From an uncultured Synechococcales cyanobacterium (GTDB lineage Bacteria > Cyanobacteriota > Cyanobacteriia > Thermosynechococcales > Thermosynechococcaceae), in contig CADCWO010000246.1 in NCBI GenBank assembly GCA_902806435.1, positions 19,182 through 83,181 on the forward strand: a stretch of DNA of 64,000 nt, written 5' to 3'. The notes below the pieces were generated by a model. It worked only from the letters and a program-made list of their open reading frames with translations. It was not told the DNA's origin and made no database searches. Each line of letters opens with the position of its first letter. The stretch's first letter is position 1. Positions 17,904 to 26,675 of the stretch are shown here, one piece after another. Both the position numbers and the translations under genes were made by a program.

Positions 17904-18596
17904 ATGTTTATTCATAAAAAAGAACCCCTGCATGTGGTCGATGTTGATCAGGCAAACCCGCGTTTCGCTCAGTTTCTGTTAGAGCAGTTTGGCGGAGCAA
18001 CGGGAGAACTGACCGCAGCATTGCAGTACTGGGTGCAGTCATTCCATGTCGAGAACGCAGGTATCAAGGATATGCTGCAAGACATTGCGATCGAGGAGTT
18101 TGGGCATCTAGAGATGGTCGGCAAGCTAGTTGAAATCCACACGAAAGGCGTTGACCAGACGGATGCTTATAAAAGTACGCTATTTGCGGTTCGGGGGATG
18201 GGACCCCACTTTCTAGACAGCCAGGGCAGCGCTTGGACCGCTAGCTACATCAATGAAGGCGGTGATGTTGTGCGGGACCTGCGGGCTAATATTGCCGCAG
18301 AAGCAGGCGCACGTCAGACCTATGAATCGTTGATCAAGATGGCACCGGATGAAGGCACCAAGAAAACCTTGGTTCACTTGCTGACCCGGGAAATATCTCA
18401 CACACAGATGTTCATGAAAGCCCTAGATTCGTTAGGTAAACTAACGGACCCAATGTTCGGTACTATCCAACCCGATGAAACGGTTGATATCTACTACAAC
18501 CTTTCTAGCAACGGCGGCCAGGATGAGCGGGGTGCTTGGAACTCTGAACCTACTTTCAGATATATTGCTGACCCTGCCCAAAGTGTTTCTAGCTAG
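17904..18596 (+). CDS. manganese catalase
   Basis: A 230-residue ferritin-like dimanganese catalase, which dismutates hydrogen peroxide in the cytoplasm. The five expected ligands are visible with correct spacing: Glu35 (GELTAALQY), Glu65 and His68 (IEEFGHLEM), Glu133 (AAEAGARQTYE) and His166 (REISHTQMF). The Glu-His spacing of 33 in the second pair matches characterised Mn catalases. The start is ATG (MFIHKKEPLH). The gene stands alone, convergent with the LOV kinase. Confidence 0.93.
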   Translation: MFIHKKEPLHVVDVDQANPRFAQFLLEQFGGATGELTAALQYWVQSFHVENAGIKDMLQDIAIEEFGHLEMVGKLVEIHTKGVDQTDAYKSTLFAVRGMGPHFLDSQGSAWTASYINEGGDVVRDLRANIAAEAGARQTYESLIKMAPDEGTKKTLVHLLTREISHTQMFMKALDSLGKLTDPMFGTIQPDETVDIYYNLSSNGGQDERGAWNSEPTFRYIADPAQSVSS

Positions 18597-18644
18597 GGTA
18601 TTGCCAGCCTTGGCATCACAGATGTGCGAACGATCACCAGGCAA

Positions 18645-18680
18645 GGAGGAGGGGAAGAAAGATTACTTTCTACCTCCTCC
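18645..18680. terminator. long hairpin between convergent genes
   Basis: GGAGGAGG...GAAAG (18645-18661) pairs with CTTTC..CCTCCTCC (18667-18680) around a short ATTA-type loop, with one small internal mismatch. It overlaps the stop codon of the kinase gene and lies just after the Mn catalase. It has no T-run, but its position suits bidirectional termination or transcript protection. Confidence 0.45.
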
Positions 18681-21623
18681 CAGGCTCTGTTTGCCACTCA
18701 AGCTGTTCACTACCGCAACTAGTTGATCGGGGTTGACGGGTTTAGCCATGTGCATCTGGAAGCCTGCTGCCAAGGCGCGATCGCGGTCTTCTTCTCTGGC
18801 ATAGGCGCTAAGGGCGATCGCCGGCATTTTTCCACCTTGATCAGCGAGACGCGCCCTCACTTTTTGAATCAGGGTGTAGCCATCTTCCTCTGGCATGCCA
18901 ATATCACAAATTAGGATGTCAGGTTGGCTTTGATCGAGTGCCGCGATCGCCTGTCTTGCAGAAGCAACAACCGTTACCTGTGCACCATACTGCTCAAATA
19001 CGGCATTGACAATTTCCCGCGCATCAGCCTCATCATCTACCACAAGTACTCGTAAATTGTGCAGTGGTGAAGAGCCATTCAGAACAGGCTCGCTGATTGC
19101 AGACGTTTGGGACTGGCTGCTGACTGAACTACGGCCAGCAGCGAGTGGTAGCCTAATCGTAAACGTCGCTCCTGTGTTTTCGCCTGCGCTTTCAGCTTGA
19201 ACAGTGCCTCCGTGCAACTCTATCAGATAGCGGACAATTGCTAGCCCCAGACCCAAGCCCCCATAGGCTCTGGTACTGGTGCTGTCCGCTTGACGGAAAC
19301 GCTCGAAGACGTAGGGCAGAAACTCTGCACTGATGCCTTTACCGGTATCACTGACCCTGAGCTGAATAGAAGAGGCAGCTTGTAGGAGCCGTACTTCGAC
19401 TCGTCCACCTTTTGGGGTAAATTTAATTGCGTTAGACAGTAAATTCCACACAACCTGTTGCAAACGATCTGGATCCCCTGAGACAAGGAATTGTGGGTGC
19501 GACTGGGGTGACGAAGGGGTGCTGGATTGGAGAGTTGCGTCAAGATCGTTCAACTCAACTGTCTCTACTTGATCAGGCTCTACTCCAAATCCAGTCCAAA
19601 CCCTCAGCTCAATCGCCTTGACCTCAGCCGTAGGCCGAACAGTGTCTATTGCTGAGGTAACTACTGCGCTAAAGTCGCAAGGGTACAGCTGAAGCTTGAA
19701 CTTGCCGCGAATAATCCGGGAGATATCTAAGAGATCCTCAATCAGTTGGGCCTGGGCTTTAGCATTGCGCTCAATCGTTTCTAGGGCGCGCGCTGTGACC
19801 TCGGAGCTCAGCTTGCGAGTGCGCAGTAGTTGCACCCAGCCAAGCATCGCATTCAGGGGCGTTCGCAACTCGTGGGAAAGGGTCGCTAAAAATTCATCTT
19901 TGATCTGGTTGACTGTTTCGGCTTTGGACCGGGCCTCCTGCTCGGCTTTCAGAAGCTGTTCACGTTCTATCTCTACTTGCTTGCGATTGCTGATATCGGT
20001 CTTCACCCCAATAAAGTGGGTCAACCGACCAGTATCATCCCGGACAGGAGCGATCGCCAGTTCGTTCCAGAAAGGTGAGCCGTCCTTGCGGTAATTCTCA
20101 ATCACTACTCGGCAACCGCGCCCGGCAGCCACGGCTTCCCGAATCTCCGCTCGAACGGCTTGATCAGTGTCAGGGCCCTGCAAGAACCGGCAGTTGCGCC
20201 CCAGGGACTCCTGTTGAGAATAGCCACTCATCCGTTCAAAAGCAGGGTTGCAGTAGATGATTGGATTATCCGGTTGATTGGGATCAGTAATGACAATCGC
20301 GCTTAGGGTCTCCGCCATCGCCCGGTTTTGCAACCGCAGTTGCTCCTCTACCTGCTTGCGTTCTGTAATGTCACGCATTACCTTGACAAAGCCACGAAAT
20401 TGCCCAGCGTCTAGGGGGGTGACAAGTCCAGTCGCCCAAAACCGACTGCCGTTTTTTCGCACATGCCAGCGATCGTCTTCGGCCCGACCATCGGTCAAGG
20501 CTTTGTGTCGTTCTTTCTCCGGTTCCCTTTTCTGAACGTCTTCCGGTATAAAAAATATAGAACTGGGCTGGCCGAGGATCTCTGCTGCTTGGTAACCTAA
20601 AACGCGCTCGGCTCCCGCATTCCAACTGGCAACCCGCCCCTCCATGTCGAGCATGAAGATGGCGTAGTCCTTGGCACTCTCCACTAACACTCGGAACCGC
20701 TCTTCACTCTGCCGGAGCTCTTCTTCTTTGCGCTGACGATTAATTGCTTCTGCTAAGACGTTAGCGATTGCTTGCAGGAAGTTGGTATCATCCTGGGTGA
20801 ACATCCGTCGCCTAATTGTACAAGCACTTAAGACCCCAAAGGGCTGGCCTTCTCCCTGGATGATCACGCTGACACTACTGAGCACCTTGTGCTCTTGAAA
20901 AAACAAAGGAATTTCAAACCGCGTTTCTGTTCGCAGATCTTTAGTGATCACTGGCTTATTAACCATTAGGGTATAGCCAGCGTGAGACTGTCTCTCAACT
21001 CCCACTGTTAAATGTCCCACTACCCCTGGCTGCCAACCCACCCCCGCGCTGAGCAGCAAGGTGTTGCCACCAGGAAGCCGCTCTAAAATCTTGGAGTACT
21101 CCACCTCTAAGGTTTGGGCAATCAATAAAACTGCTTCATCCATCAGCCCAGAGATACTAGTGCCACTGAGTGCCTGATGGCCAAACTGCGCTACCGCTGC
21201 CTGCTGGCGCAGCCGCGCTTTCAGGACAAACTCTGCCCGCTGATGGGCAGCAGCTACAACGCTGACCAGTAAGCCCAACAATACGAATACAACAATTCCT
21301 AGGACCTCATCCCAACAAACCGCGAAGGAGTAGAGTGGAGGAGTAAAAAAGTAGACACTGGCTAAAGTAGCCAAGGTGCTAGCGAGTAACCCAGGCCCCA
21401 GGCCACCATACCCAGCACTCGCAGCCACAGCGACAAAAAAGACGACAAAAGATTGCTCTGAGGCAATTAGAGGATCTAGAAAAAATTTGATAATTACTGC
21501 TTGGGCAACAGCTAATACAGCAATTCCATAACGTAGCCAAGCAGAGTGCACTGTTCCCATTGTTTCGATCTTTGCAGCAGCGAGATTAAAACTATTTGTG
21601 GCAAAGGCGCCTATCACATCCAC
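18663..21623 (-). CDS. LOV-domain hybrid sensor histidine kinase (DUF4118-GAF-PAS-LOV-HisKA-HATPase-REC)
   Basis: A 986-residue membrane kinase. A KdpD-like DUF4118 four-helix membrane region covers about 30-128 and a GAF domain about 150-296. A PAS domain covers 305-422, and a second PAS (435-550) has the LOV signature GRNCRFLQG with the photoreactive Cys478. Flavin-pocket Asn510 and Asn520 are also present. The conserved Gln of FIGVQxD is Lys541 here. HisKA has SHELRTPL (His584), the HATPase has N-box Asn727/Asn731 and DTGKG (759-763), and the receiver has Asp907 and Lys961. It therefore looks like a blue-light-responsive hybrid kinase passing phosphate to its own receiver; its output partner is unknown. 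The start is GTG at 21623, or ATG at 21560 (codon 22). It stands alone. Confidence 0.93.
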   Translation of the reverse strand: MDVIGAFATNSFNLAAAKIETMGTVHSAWLRYGIAVLAVAQAVIIKFFLDPLIASEQSFVVFFVAVAASAGYGGLGPGLLASTLATLASVYFFTPPLYSFAVCWDEVLGIVVFVLLGLLVSVVAAAHQRAEFVLKARLRQQAAVAQFGHQALSGTSISGLMDEAVLLIAQTLEVEYSKILERLPGGNTLLLSAGVGWQPGVVGHLTVGVERQSHAGYTLMVNKPVITKDLRTETRFEIPLFFQEHKVLSSVSVIIQGEGQPFGVLSACTIRRRMFTQDDTNFLQAIANVLAEAINRQRKEEELRQSEERFRVLVESAKDYAIFMLDMEGRVASWNAGAERVLGYQAAEILGQPSSIFFIPEDVQKREPEKERHKALTDGRAEDDRWHVRKNGSRFWATGLVTPLDAGQFRGFVKVMRDITERKQVEEQLRLQNRAMAETLSAIVITDPNQPDNPIIYCNPAFERMSGYSQQESLGRNCRFLQGPDTDQAVRAEIREAVAAGRGCRVVIENYRKDGSPFWNELAIAPVRDDTGRLTHFIGVKTDISNRKQVEIEREQLLKAEQEARSKAETVNQIKDEFLATLSHELRTPLNAMLGWVQLLRTRKLSSEVTARALETIERNAKAQAQLIEDLLDISRIIRGKFKLQLYPCDFSAVVTSAIDTVRPTAEVKAIELRVWTGFGVEPDQVETVELNDLDATLQSSTPSSPQSHPQFLVSGDPDRLQQVVWNLLSNAIKFTPKGGRVEVRLLQAASSIQLRVSDTGKGISAEFLPYVFERFRQADSTSTRAYGGLGLGLAIVRYLIELHGGTVQAESAGENTGATFTIRLPLAAGRSSVSSQSQTSAISEPVLNGSSPLHNLRVLVVDDEADAREIVNAVFEQYGAQVTVVASARQAIAALDQSQPDILICDIGMPEEDGYTLIQKVRARLADQGGKMPAIALSAYAREEDRDRALAAGFQMHMAKPVNPDQLVAVVNSLSGKQSLGGGRK

Positions 21624-21977
21624 AGCGAAGTAAAAAGCAGTAATACTTCCACTGAGATAGATGCTGAAGGTAGTAACCGAGGGTTATTCAACCATGCTAT
21701 CTGAGTGCCAACCTCAAATCAGCAAACCTGTAGCACTGTATATCTACTCTTGTAACCTTAAGTCTTTGTTCAGCAACTCCATCAATAGTCAGGTAAGCAG
21801 TTTAATCGATAGATCTTTCCTCCTAACATTGGCGATCGCTGAGCGGCAAGTCCCCAGTCTGGAGCCCCTACATGCGCCTCGCCACCACAGGTAGATTTAA
21901 TTGATCCAACAAAACCTACATATAGTGTCGAGGATCGGCTAATCTACTTTCAACCCCTTGTATTAGTGGAACTACCT
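21624..21977. other. divergent intergenic region, LOV kinase / dnaE
   Basis: Gap between divergent genes that must hold both promoters. A HIP1 site (GCGATCGC) is present near 21833. A 77-codon ORF here has no family features and I do not call it a gene. Confidence 0.45.
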
Positions 21978-24572
21978 ATGTCCTTTGTCGGCTTGCATAT
22001 CCACAGTGACTACAGCCTGCTCGATGGGGCCAGTCAGCTCCCGGAATTAGTGGATCAGGCGATTCGATTGGGAATGCCAGCGATTGCCTTGACGGATCAC
22101 GGGGTGATGTACGGGGCGATTGAGCTGATCAAAGTTTGCCGAGGTAAAGGGATCAAGCCGATTATCGGCAATGAGATGTATGTGATCAACGGCGACCCGG
22201 AAAAGCAAGAACGACGGCCCCGTTATCACCAGGTTGTTTTAGCTAAAAACACCCAGGGCTACAAGAACCTGGTGAAGTTAACCACCATCTCTCATCTGAA
22301 AGGCATGCAGGGCAAAGGTATCTTCTCGCGCCCCTGCATCAACAAGGAGCTACTGGCTCAATACCACGAGGGGCTAATTGTCACCAGTGCCTGCTTAGGC
22401 GGCGAAGTTCCCCAGGCGATCCTGCAGGGCAAGCCAGAAATTGCTCGCCGCGTTGCCCAGTGGTACAAGGAGCTGTTTGGGGAGGACTACTATTTAGAAA
22501 TTCAAGACCACGGTTCCCTAGAAGATCGGATTGTTAATGTTGAGATTATCAAAATCGCGCGTGAGCTAGATATTAAAGTCATCGCCACAAATGACTCCCA
22601 CTTTATTTCTTGCTTCGACGTCGAGGCCCACGACGCCCTGCTATGTATTCAAACTGGCAAACTAATCGCCGAAGATAGCCGCCTGCGCTACAGCGGTACG
22701 GAATATCTGAAGTCCGCCGCAGAAATGGCCCAACTATTCTGCGACCACCTACCGGAGGATGTGATTCAAACGGCGATCGCGACCACGGTGGAAGTTGCCG
22801 ACAAGATTGAACCCTATCAAATTTTGGGTGAACCCCGGATTCCCAACTATCCCGTACCGGCTGATCACACTGCTGATACCTACCTGGAGCAAGTCACCTG
22901 GCAGGGATTGCTGGAACGGTTGAATCTTCAATCCCGCACAGACGTAGACGTTACCTACCGCCAGCGGTTGGATTATGAACTCAAGATGATGCAGCAGATG
23001 GGGTTCTCGACTTACTTTTTGGTCGTCTGGGACTACATCAAGTACGCCAGGGATAGCGGCATCCCAGTCGGTCCAGGGCGGGGCAGTGCCGCCGGCTCCC
23101 TAGTTGCCTATGCCCTAAAAATCACCAACATTGATCCGGTGCATCATGGGTTGCTGTTCGAGCGCTTCTTAAACCCAGAACGCAAGTCGATGCCGGATAT
23201 TGATACCGACTTTTGTATTGAGAAACGCGATCGCGTGATTGAGTACGTCACCCAGAAGTACGGTGCCGACCGGGTGGCGCAGATCATTACCTTCAACCGC
23301 ATGACCTCCAAGGCAGTCTTAAAGGACGTCGCCAGAGTGCTGGATATTCCCTATGGGGAAGCGGATCGGATGGCAAAGCTAATCCCGGTATCGCGGGGCA
23401 AGCCAGCTAAATTAAAGGTGATGATCTCTGAGCAAACGCCTGCCCCAGAGTTTAAGGAAAGGTACGACAAAGATCCGAAAGTGCGCCACTGGCTAGACAT
23501 GGCAATGCGAATTGAGGGGACCAACAAAACCTTTGGTGTCCATGCCGCCGGGGTGGTGATTGCCTCCCAGCCTTTAGACGAAATTGTGCCCCTACAGCGT
23601 AACAACGACGGCTCCGTGATCACCCAATACTTCATGGAAGACCTAGAAATGCTGGGCCTACTAAAGATGGACTTCCTTGGCCTGCGGAATTTAACCATGA
23701 TCCAGAAAACCGTGGATCTGATCAAGCAGACCCGCAACTTTGCCCTGGACGCAGATAACATTCCGATGGATGACCTCAATACCTTTCAGCTCCTAGGCCG
23801 GGGCCAACTAGAGGGTATCTTCCAATTAGAATCATCTGGGATGCGTCAGGTAGTCCGCGACCTCAAGCCCTCCAATCTAGAGGACATTTCTTCTATCCTC
23901 GCCCTCTATCGCCCTGGCCCCTTGGATGCCGGACTAATTCCCTTATTTATCAATCGAAAACATGGCCGGGAAAAAATAGAGTATCAGCATTCGTCTTTAG
24001 AGCCAATTCTTAAGGAAACCTATGCTGTTTTGGTTTATCAAGAACAGATCATGAAAGTAGCCCAAGATTTGGCCGGATATTCTTTGGGTCAGGCTGATCT
24101 GCTTCGTCGAGCAATGGGAAAAAAGAAAATTTCTGAGATGCAAAAGCATCGAGAAATCTTTGTTGATGGAGCGGCAAAAAATGGGGTGAAGCCCAAAATT
24201 GCTGAAGCATTATTTGACCAAATGGTGCTGTTCGCAGAATATTGCTTGAGCTATGACACTGAATTATTAACTGTTGAATATGGACCACTGCCCATTGGTA
24301 AAATTGTTGAGCAAGGTATTAACTGCACTGTTTATAGTGTCAATAATAATGGCAATGTCTATACGCAGCCCATCGCGCAATGGCATCATCGTGGTCAGCA
24401 AGAGGTTTTTGAATATTGTCTAGAGGATGGCTCAATCATTCGAGCGACAAAAGACCATAAGCTTATGACCACTGATGGCCAGATGCTACCAATTGATGAA
24501 ATATTTCAGCGGGGGTTGAACCTGAAGCGTTTAGAAAAACTGCAAACATGCTTACAACTTACCGCAAGTTAA
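21978..24572 (+). CDS. dnaE: DNA polymerase III alpha subunit, N-terminal part fused to split-intein IntN
   Basis: 864 residues from the ATG at 21978, preferred over a GTG at 21966 because the family begins [17 protein letters not shown]. The PHP domain (HIHSD, about 1-210) precedes the C-family polymerase core with [13 protein letters not shown] and catalytic MPDIDTDF (Asp407, Asp409). The N-extein is 755 residues, ending LFAEY. Residues 756-864 are IntN, beginning [14 protein letters not shown]. The ORF then stops, so a complete alpha subunit requires trans-splicing to the product of the gene at 25320. The second homing ORF overlaps its last 25 bases. GC content drops from about 52% to 40% near 23940. 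Confidence 0.96.
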   Translation: MSFVGLHIHSDYSLLDGASQLPELVDQAIRLGMPAIALTDHGVMYGAIELIKVCRGKGIKPIIGNEMYVINGDPEKQERRPRYHQVVLAKNTQGYKNLVKLTTISHLKGMQGKGIFSRPCINKELLAQYHEGLIVTSACLGGEVPQAILQGKPEIARRVAQWYKELFGEDYYLEIQDHGSLEDRIVNVEIIKIARELDIKVIATNDSHFISCFDVEAHDALLCIQTGKLIAEDSRLRYSGTEYLKSAAEMAQLFCDHLPEDVIQTAIATTVEVADKIEPYQILGEPRIPNYPVPADHTADTYLEQVTWQGLLERLNLQSRTDVDVTYRQRLDYELKMMQQMGFSTYFLVVWDYIKYARDSGIPVGPGRGSAAGSLVAYALKITNIDPVHHGLLFERFLNPERKSMPDIDTDFCIEKRDRVIEYVTQKYGADRVAQIITFNRMTSKAVLKDVARVLDIPYGEADRMAKLIPVSRGKPAKLKVMISEQTPAPEFKERYDKDPKVRHWLDMAMRIEGTNKTFGVHAAGVVIASQPLDEIVPLQRNNDGSVITQYFMEDLEMLGLLKMDFLGLRNLTMIQKTVDLIKQTRNFALDADNIPMDDLNTFQLLGRGQLEGIFQLESSGMRQVVRDLKPSNLEDISSILALYRPGPLDAGLIPLFINRKHGREKIEYQHSSLEPILKETYAVLVYQEQIMKVAQDLAGYSLGQADLLRRAMGKKKISEMQKHREIFVDGAAKNGVKPKIAEALFDQMVLFAEYCLSYDTELLTVEYGPLPIGKIVEQGINCTVYSVNNNGNVYTQPIAQWHHRGQQEVFEYCLEDGSIIRATKDHKLMTTDGQMLPIDEIFQRGLNLKRLEKLQTCLQLTAS
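24243..24569 (+). mobile_element. DnaE split intein, N-terminal half (IntN)
   Basis: Cys1 is encoded at 24243. Family features follow: [46 protein letters not shown] and the block B motif RATKDH (Thr69, His72 of the intein). The end ([12 protein letters not shown] then LKRLEKL) aligns with the canonical end of IntN in Nostoc/Synechocystis DnaE. An 8-9 residue extra tail precedes the stop. Total length is 109 residues, against about 102-123 in known cyanobacterial IntN. All residues needed for the first splicing step appear intact. Confidence 0.95.
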
Positions 24573-25327
24573 ACCCTTATCAGAAGCAGCAAATTATCGA
24601 GGCCTTTCAGAATGGAATGGAATGCCGTGGTATTTCTTCTTGCCTGACAGTTAGTAGCAGAGCTGTTTCAAGGGTATTAGTTGAGTCTGGCATGAATACC
24701 AAGCGGAGGAACCGTTACACTCTAAACGAAAGTTATTTTGATATTATTGACTCCCCAGTTAAGGCATATTTGCTAGGATTAATTGCTGCTGATGGCTGTG
24801 TTACTACTACAAACTATGTCGCTTTTGAATCCGTTGATCAAGAGTTGACAGAACAACTTAAGGTAGAACTGCAATATTCAGGTGCAATCAGGATTATTCA
24901 GCCTCAAGGCTATGCTCCTCATTACCGGATTAACTTTTCTTCTAAACAGTTAGCGACTGCACTTTCAAAATGGGGTGTTGTGGCTGGTCGAATGGTATCT
25001 GGCCTTTTTTACTTTCCTGAGCCGGAGTACTTATCTGCTTATGTTTTGGGCTACTTTGATGGTGATGGTTGCGCCTATGTTAATCATGGCAGGAGTGGTG
25101 GACTAGTCTGCATAGTAGGTTCCTTTGAATTTACTAGCGAATTGGCAAGGCTTTTGAAAATGGGCGTTGTTATGAAGCATCACTCAAAACCAGTTTACTA
25201 TTGGCGAATTTATAGTCGAGAAAACATAGATGCACTCTATAACCTCATCTACCACCACCAAGGGTTAGGGTTGCGACGCAAGAAGAGCAAAATCGAACAA
25301 ATTTTGGGGAGCTACAAACGTGGTTAG
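24548..25327 (+). CDS. LAGLIDADG homing endonuclease lodged between the two dnaE intein halves
   Basis: 259 residues from ATG. An N-terminal helix-turn-helix-like segment (about 8-50, [13 protein letters not shown] to [13 protein letters not shown]) resembles transposase/resolvase DNA-binding domains. Two LAGLIDADG motifs follow: [12 protein letters not shown] (74-85, Asp82) and [12 protein letters not shown] (165-176, Asp173). Both catalytic aspartates are kept, as expected of an active monomeric double-motif enzyme. The C-terminus is Lys/Arg-rich. The ORF begins inside the IntN tail in a different frame (25-bp overlap) and its stop overlaps the IntC start by 8 bp. The predicted target would be an intein-free dnaE allele at the Tyr/Cys insertion site. 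Activity is not proven. Confidence 0.92.
   Translation: MLTTYRKLNPYQKQQIIEAFQNGMECRGISSCLTVSSRAVSRVLVESGMNTKRRNRYTLNESYFDIIDSPVKAYLLGLIAADGCVTTTNYVAFESVDQELTEQLKVELQYSGAIRIIQPQGYAPHYRINFSSKQLATALSKWGVVAGRMVSGLFYFPEPEYLSAYVLGYFDGDGCAYVNHGRSGGLVCIVGSFEFTSELARLLKMGVVMKHHSKPVYYWRIYSRENIDALYNLIYHHQGLGLRRKKSKIEQILGSYKRG
25306..25311 (+). promoter_or_regulatory. Shine-Dalgarno site for IntC-DnaE-C
   Basis: GGGGAG lies 8 bases before the GTG at 25320, inside the 3' end of the endonuclease ORF. It supports independent initiation of the C-terminal gene at the standard IntC start rather than a read-through product. Coupling to endonuclease translation is likely, because the stop and start overlap (GTGGTTAG). 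Confidence 0.6.
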
Positions 25328-25427
25328 AATTGTTAGTCGCAAATCAGTAGGTACTCAGGCGGTCTACGACATTGGTGTTTCAAAAGACCATAACTTTTTG
25401 TTAGCTAACGGTTTGGTTGCTTCCAAT
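25320..25427 (+). mobile_element. DnaE split intein, C-terminal half (IntC)
   Basis: 36 residues, the canonical IntC length: [20 protein letters not shown], then SKDHNFLLANGLVASN. Block F Asp/His (DHNF) and the terminal Ser-Asn are present, and the +1 residue of the C-extein is Cys (CFNKSHSTAYGY). It is in the same frame as IntN although separated by the endonuclease ORF. All residues for branch resolution appear intact. Confidence 0.95.
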
Positions 25428-26654
25428 TGCTTTAATAAATCCCATTCCACAGCCTACGGCTACGTCACCTATCAAACCGCTTACCTGAAGGCCAATTATC
25501 CCGTTGAATACATGGCGGCGCTGTTAACGGCCAACAGCGGAGATCAGGCAAAGGTGCAGCGCTATATTGCCACCTGCTTAAACATGGGTATCCAGGTGGA
25601 GCCGCCAAATATCAATCGTTCTGGGGTAGACTTCACCCCTTTAGAAGCAAGTATTTTGTTTGGACTGTCGGCGGTGCGGCATGTTGGGCAAGGGGCGATT
25701 GAAGAAATCCTGGCCGCGCGTCAGAGCGCCGAGTTTCAATCCCTGGCGGACCTGTGCGATCGCGTTGATTCCCGCGTGGTCAACCGCCGGGCTTTAGAAG
25801 CCTTAATTCATAGTGGGGCCTTCGATACCCTTGAGCCGAATCGCAATCAACTGATTCATGATCTTGAGCTAGTAATAGACTGGGCGCAGACCCGGGCCAA
25901 GGACCGTGCTGTTGGTCAGGGAAATTTATTTGACCTATTTGGTAGCAGTAGCACTAACAAAGAAAATTCCACCTTTGAATCTGCGCCAAAAGCTGCCCCG
26001 GTGGAAGACTTACCCCAAAATGAAAAGTTACGCCTCGAAAAAGAACTTTTGGGCTTTTACATTAGCGATCATCCCCTGAAGGCGGTGCAACAATCTGCCC
26101 AAATTTTGGCTCCGGTTAACCTACTCGAGCTGGAAGAACAGCCGGAGAATAGCCTAGTCAGCGCGATTGTGCTGCTGACGGAAGTGAAGCAGATCGTCAC
26201 CAAAAAAGGCGATCGCATGGCAATCGTTCAACTGGAAGACCTGACAGGTAAGGCAGAAGCGGTCGTATTCCCTAAAAGCTTTGAACGGATTGGCGCTTAC
26301 ATTACCCCGGATCAACGCCTAATGGTCTGGGGCAAAGTAGACCGCCGGGATGATCGGGTGCAGTTAATCATCGAAGATGCTGAACCTGTGGAAGAAGTAC
26401 GGCTGGTGATGGTAGAACTTACGCCTCACAAGGCAGCGGATATTGAAGAGCAGTATCGCCTCAAAACGATACTGCTGGAACAGGGTGGCGAAGGTGAAAA
26501 CGCCAAATTTCCAGTTGTGGCAGCGATCGGCAACCAGCACCAGCGTTCCTTTGTCCGCTTGGGGGCTCGCTTCCGGGTAGAAAATGACCAGGCTGCGGTG
26601 CAAGCACTGGTGAGCGCCGGGTTTCAAGCCCGTTCCTCCAGATTAACCAGCTAA
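25320..26654 (+). CDS. dnaE: split-intein IntC fused to DNA polymerase III alpha subunit, C-terminal part
   Basis: 444 residues from GTG: 36 of IntC and 408 of C-extein beginning CFNKSHSTAYGYVTYQ. Residues 37-240 continue the polymerase finger/HhH region, with helix-hairpin-helix-like LSAVRHVGQGAIEEI at about 118. The OB-fold nucleic-acid domain covers about 275-350 (LVSAIVLLTEVKQIVTKKGD, then MAIVQLEDLTGKAEAVVFP). Together the exteins give about 1163 residues, normal for DnaE. GC content returns to about 52% right after the splice junction. Transcription is very likely shared with dnaE-N and the endonuclease ORF. Confidence 0.95.
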   Translation: MVRIVSRKSVGTQAVYDIGVSKDHNFLLANGLVASNCFNKSHSTAYGYVTYQTAYLKANYPVEYMAALLTANSGDQAKVQRYIATCLNMGIQVEPPNINRSGVDFTPLEASILFGLSAVRHVGQGAIEEILAARQSAEFQSLADLCDRVDSRVVNRRALEALIHSGAFDTLEPNRNQLIHDLELVIDWAQTRAKDRAVGQGNLFDLFGSSSTNKENSTFESAPKAAPVEDLPQNEKLRLEKELLGFYISDHPLKAVQQSAQILAPVNLLELEEQPENSLVSAIVLLTEVKQIVTKKGDRMAIVQLEDLTGKAEAVVFPKSFERIGAYITPDQRLMVWGKVDRRDDRVQLIIEDAEPVEEVRLVMVELTPHKAADIEEQYRLKTILLEQGGEGENAKFPVVAAIGNQHQRSFVRLGARFRVENDQAAVQALVSAGFQARSSRLTS

Positions 26655-26675
26655 TAGCAGCTTTGCTCGCCCCCT

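Noticed and set aside
21661..21894. 77-codon ORF upstream of dnaE
   Set aside because: No family features, no ribosome site, and it lies in a promoter region; probably chance.
24243..25427. The dnaE arrangement as a simple sequencing artefact
   Set aside because: Two independent errors would be needed, and the IntC start has the standard position and a good ribosome site. Still worth checking in reads.
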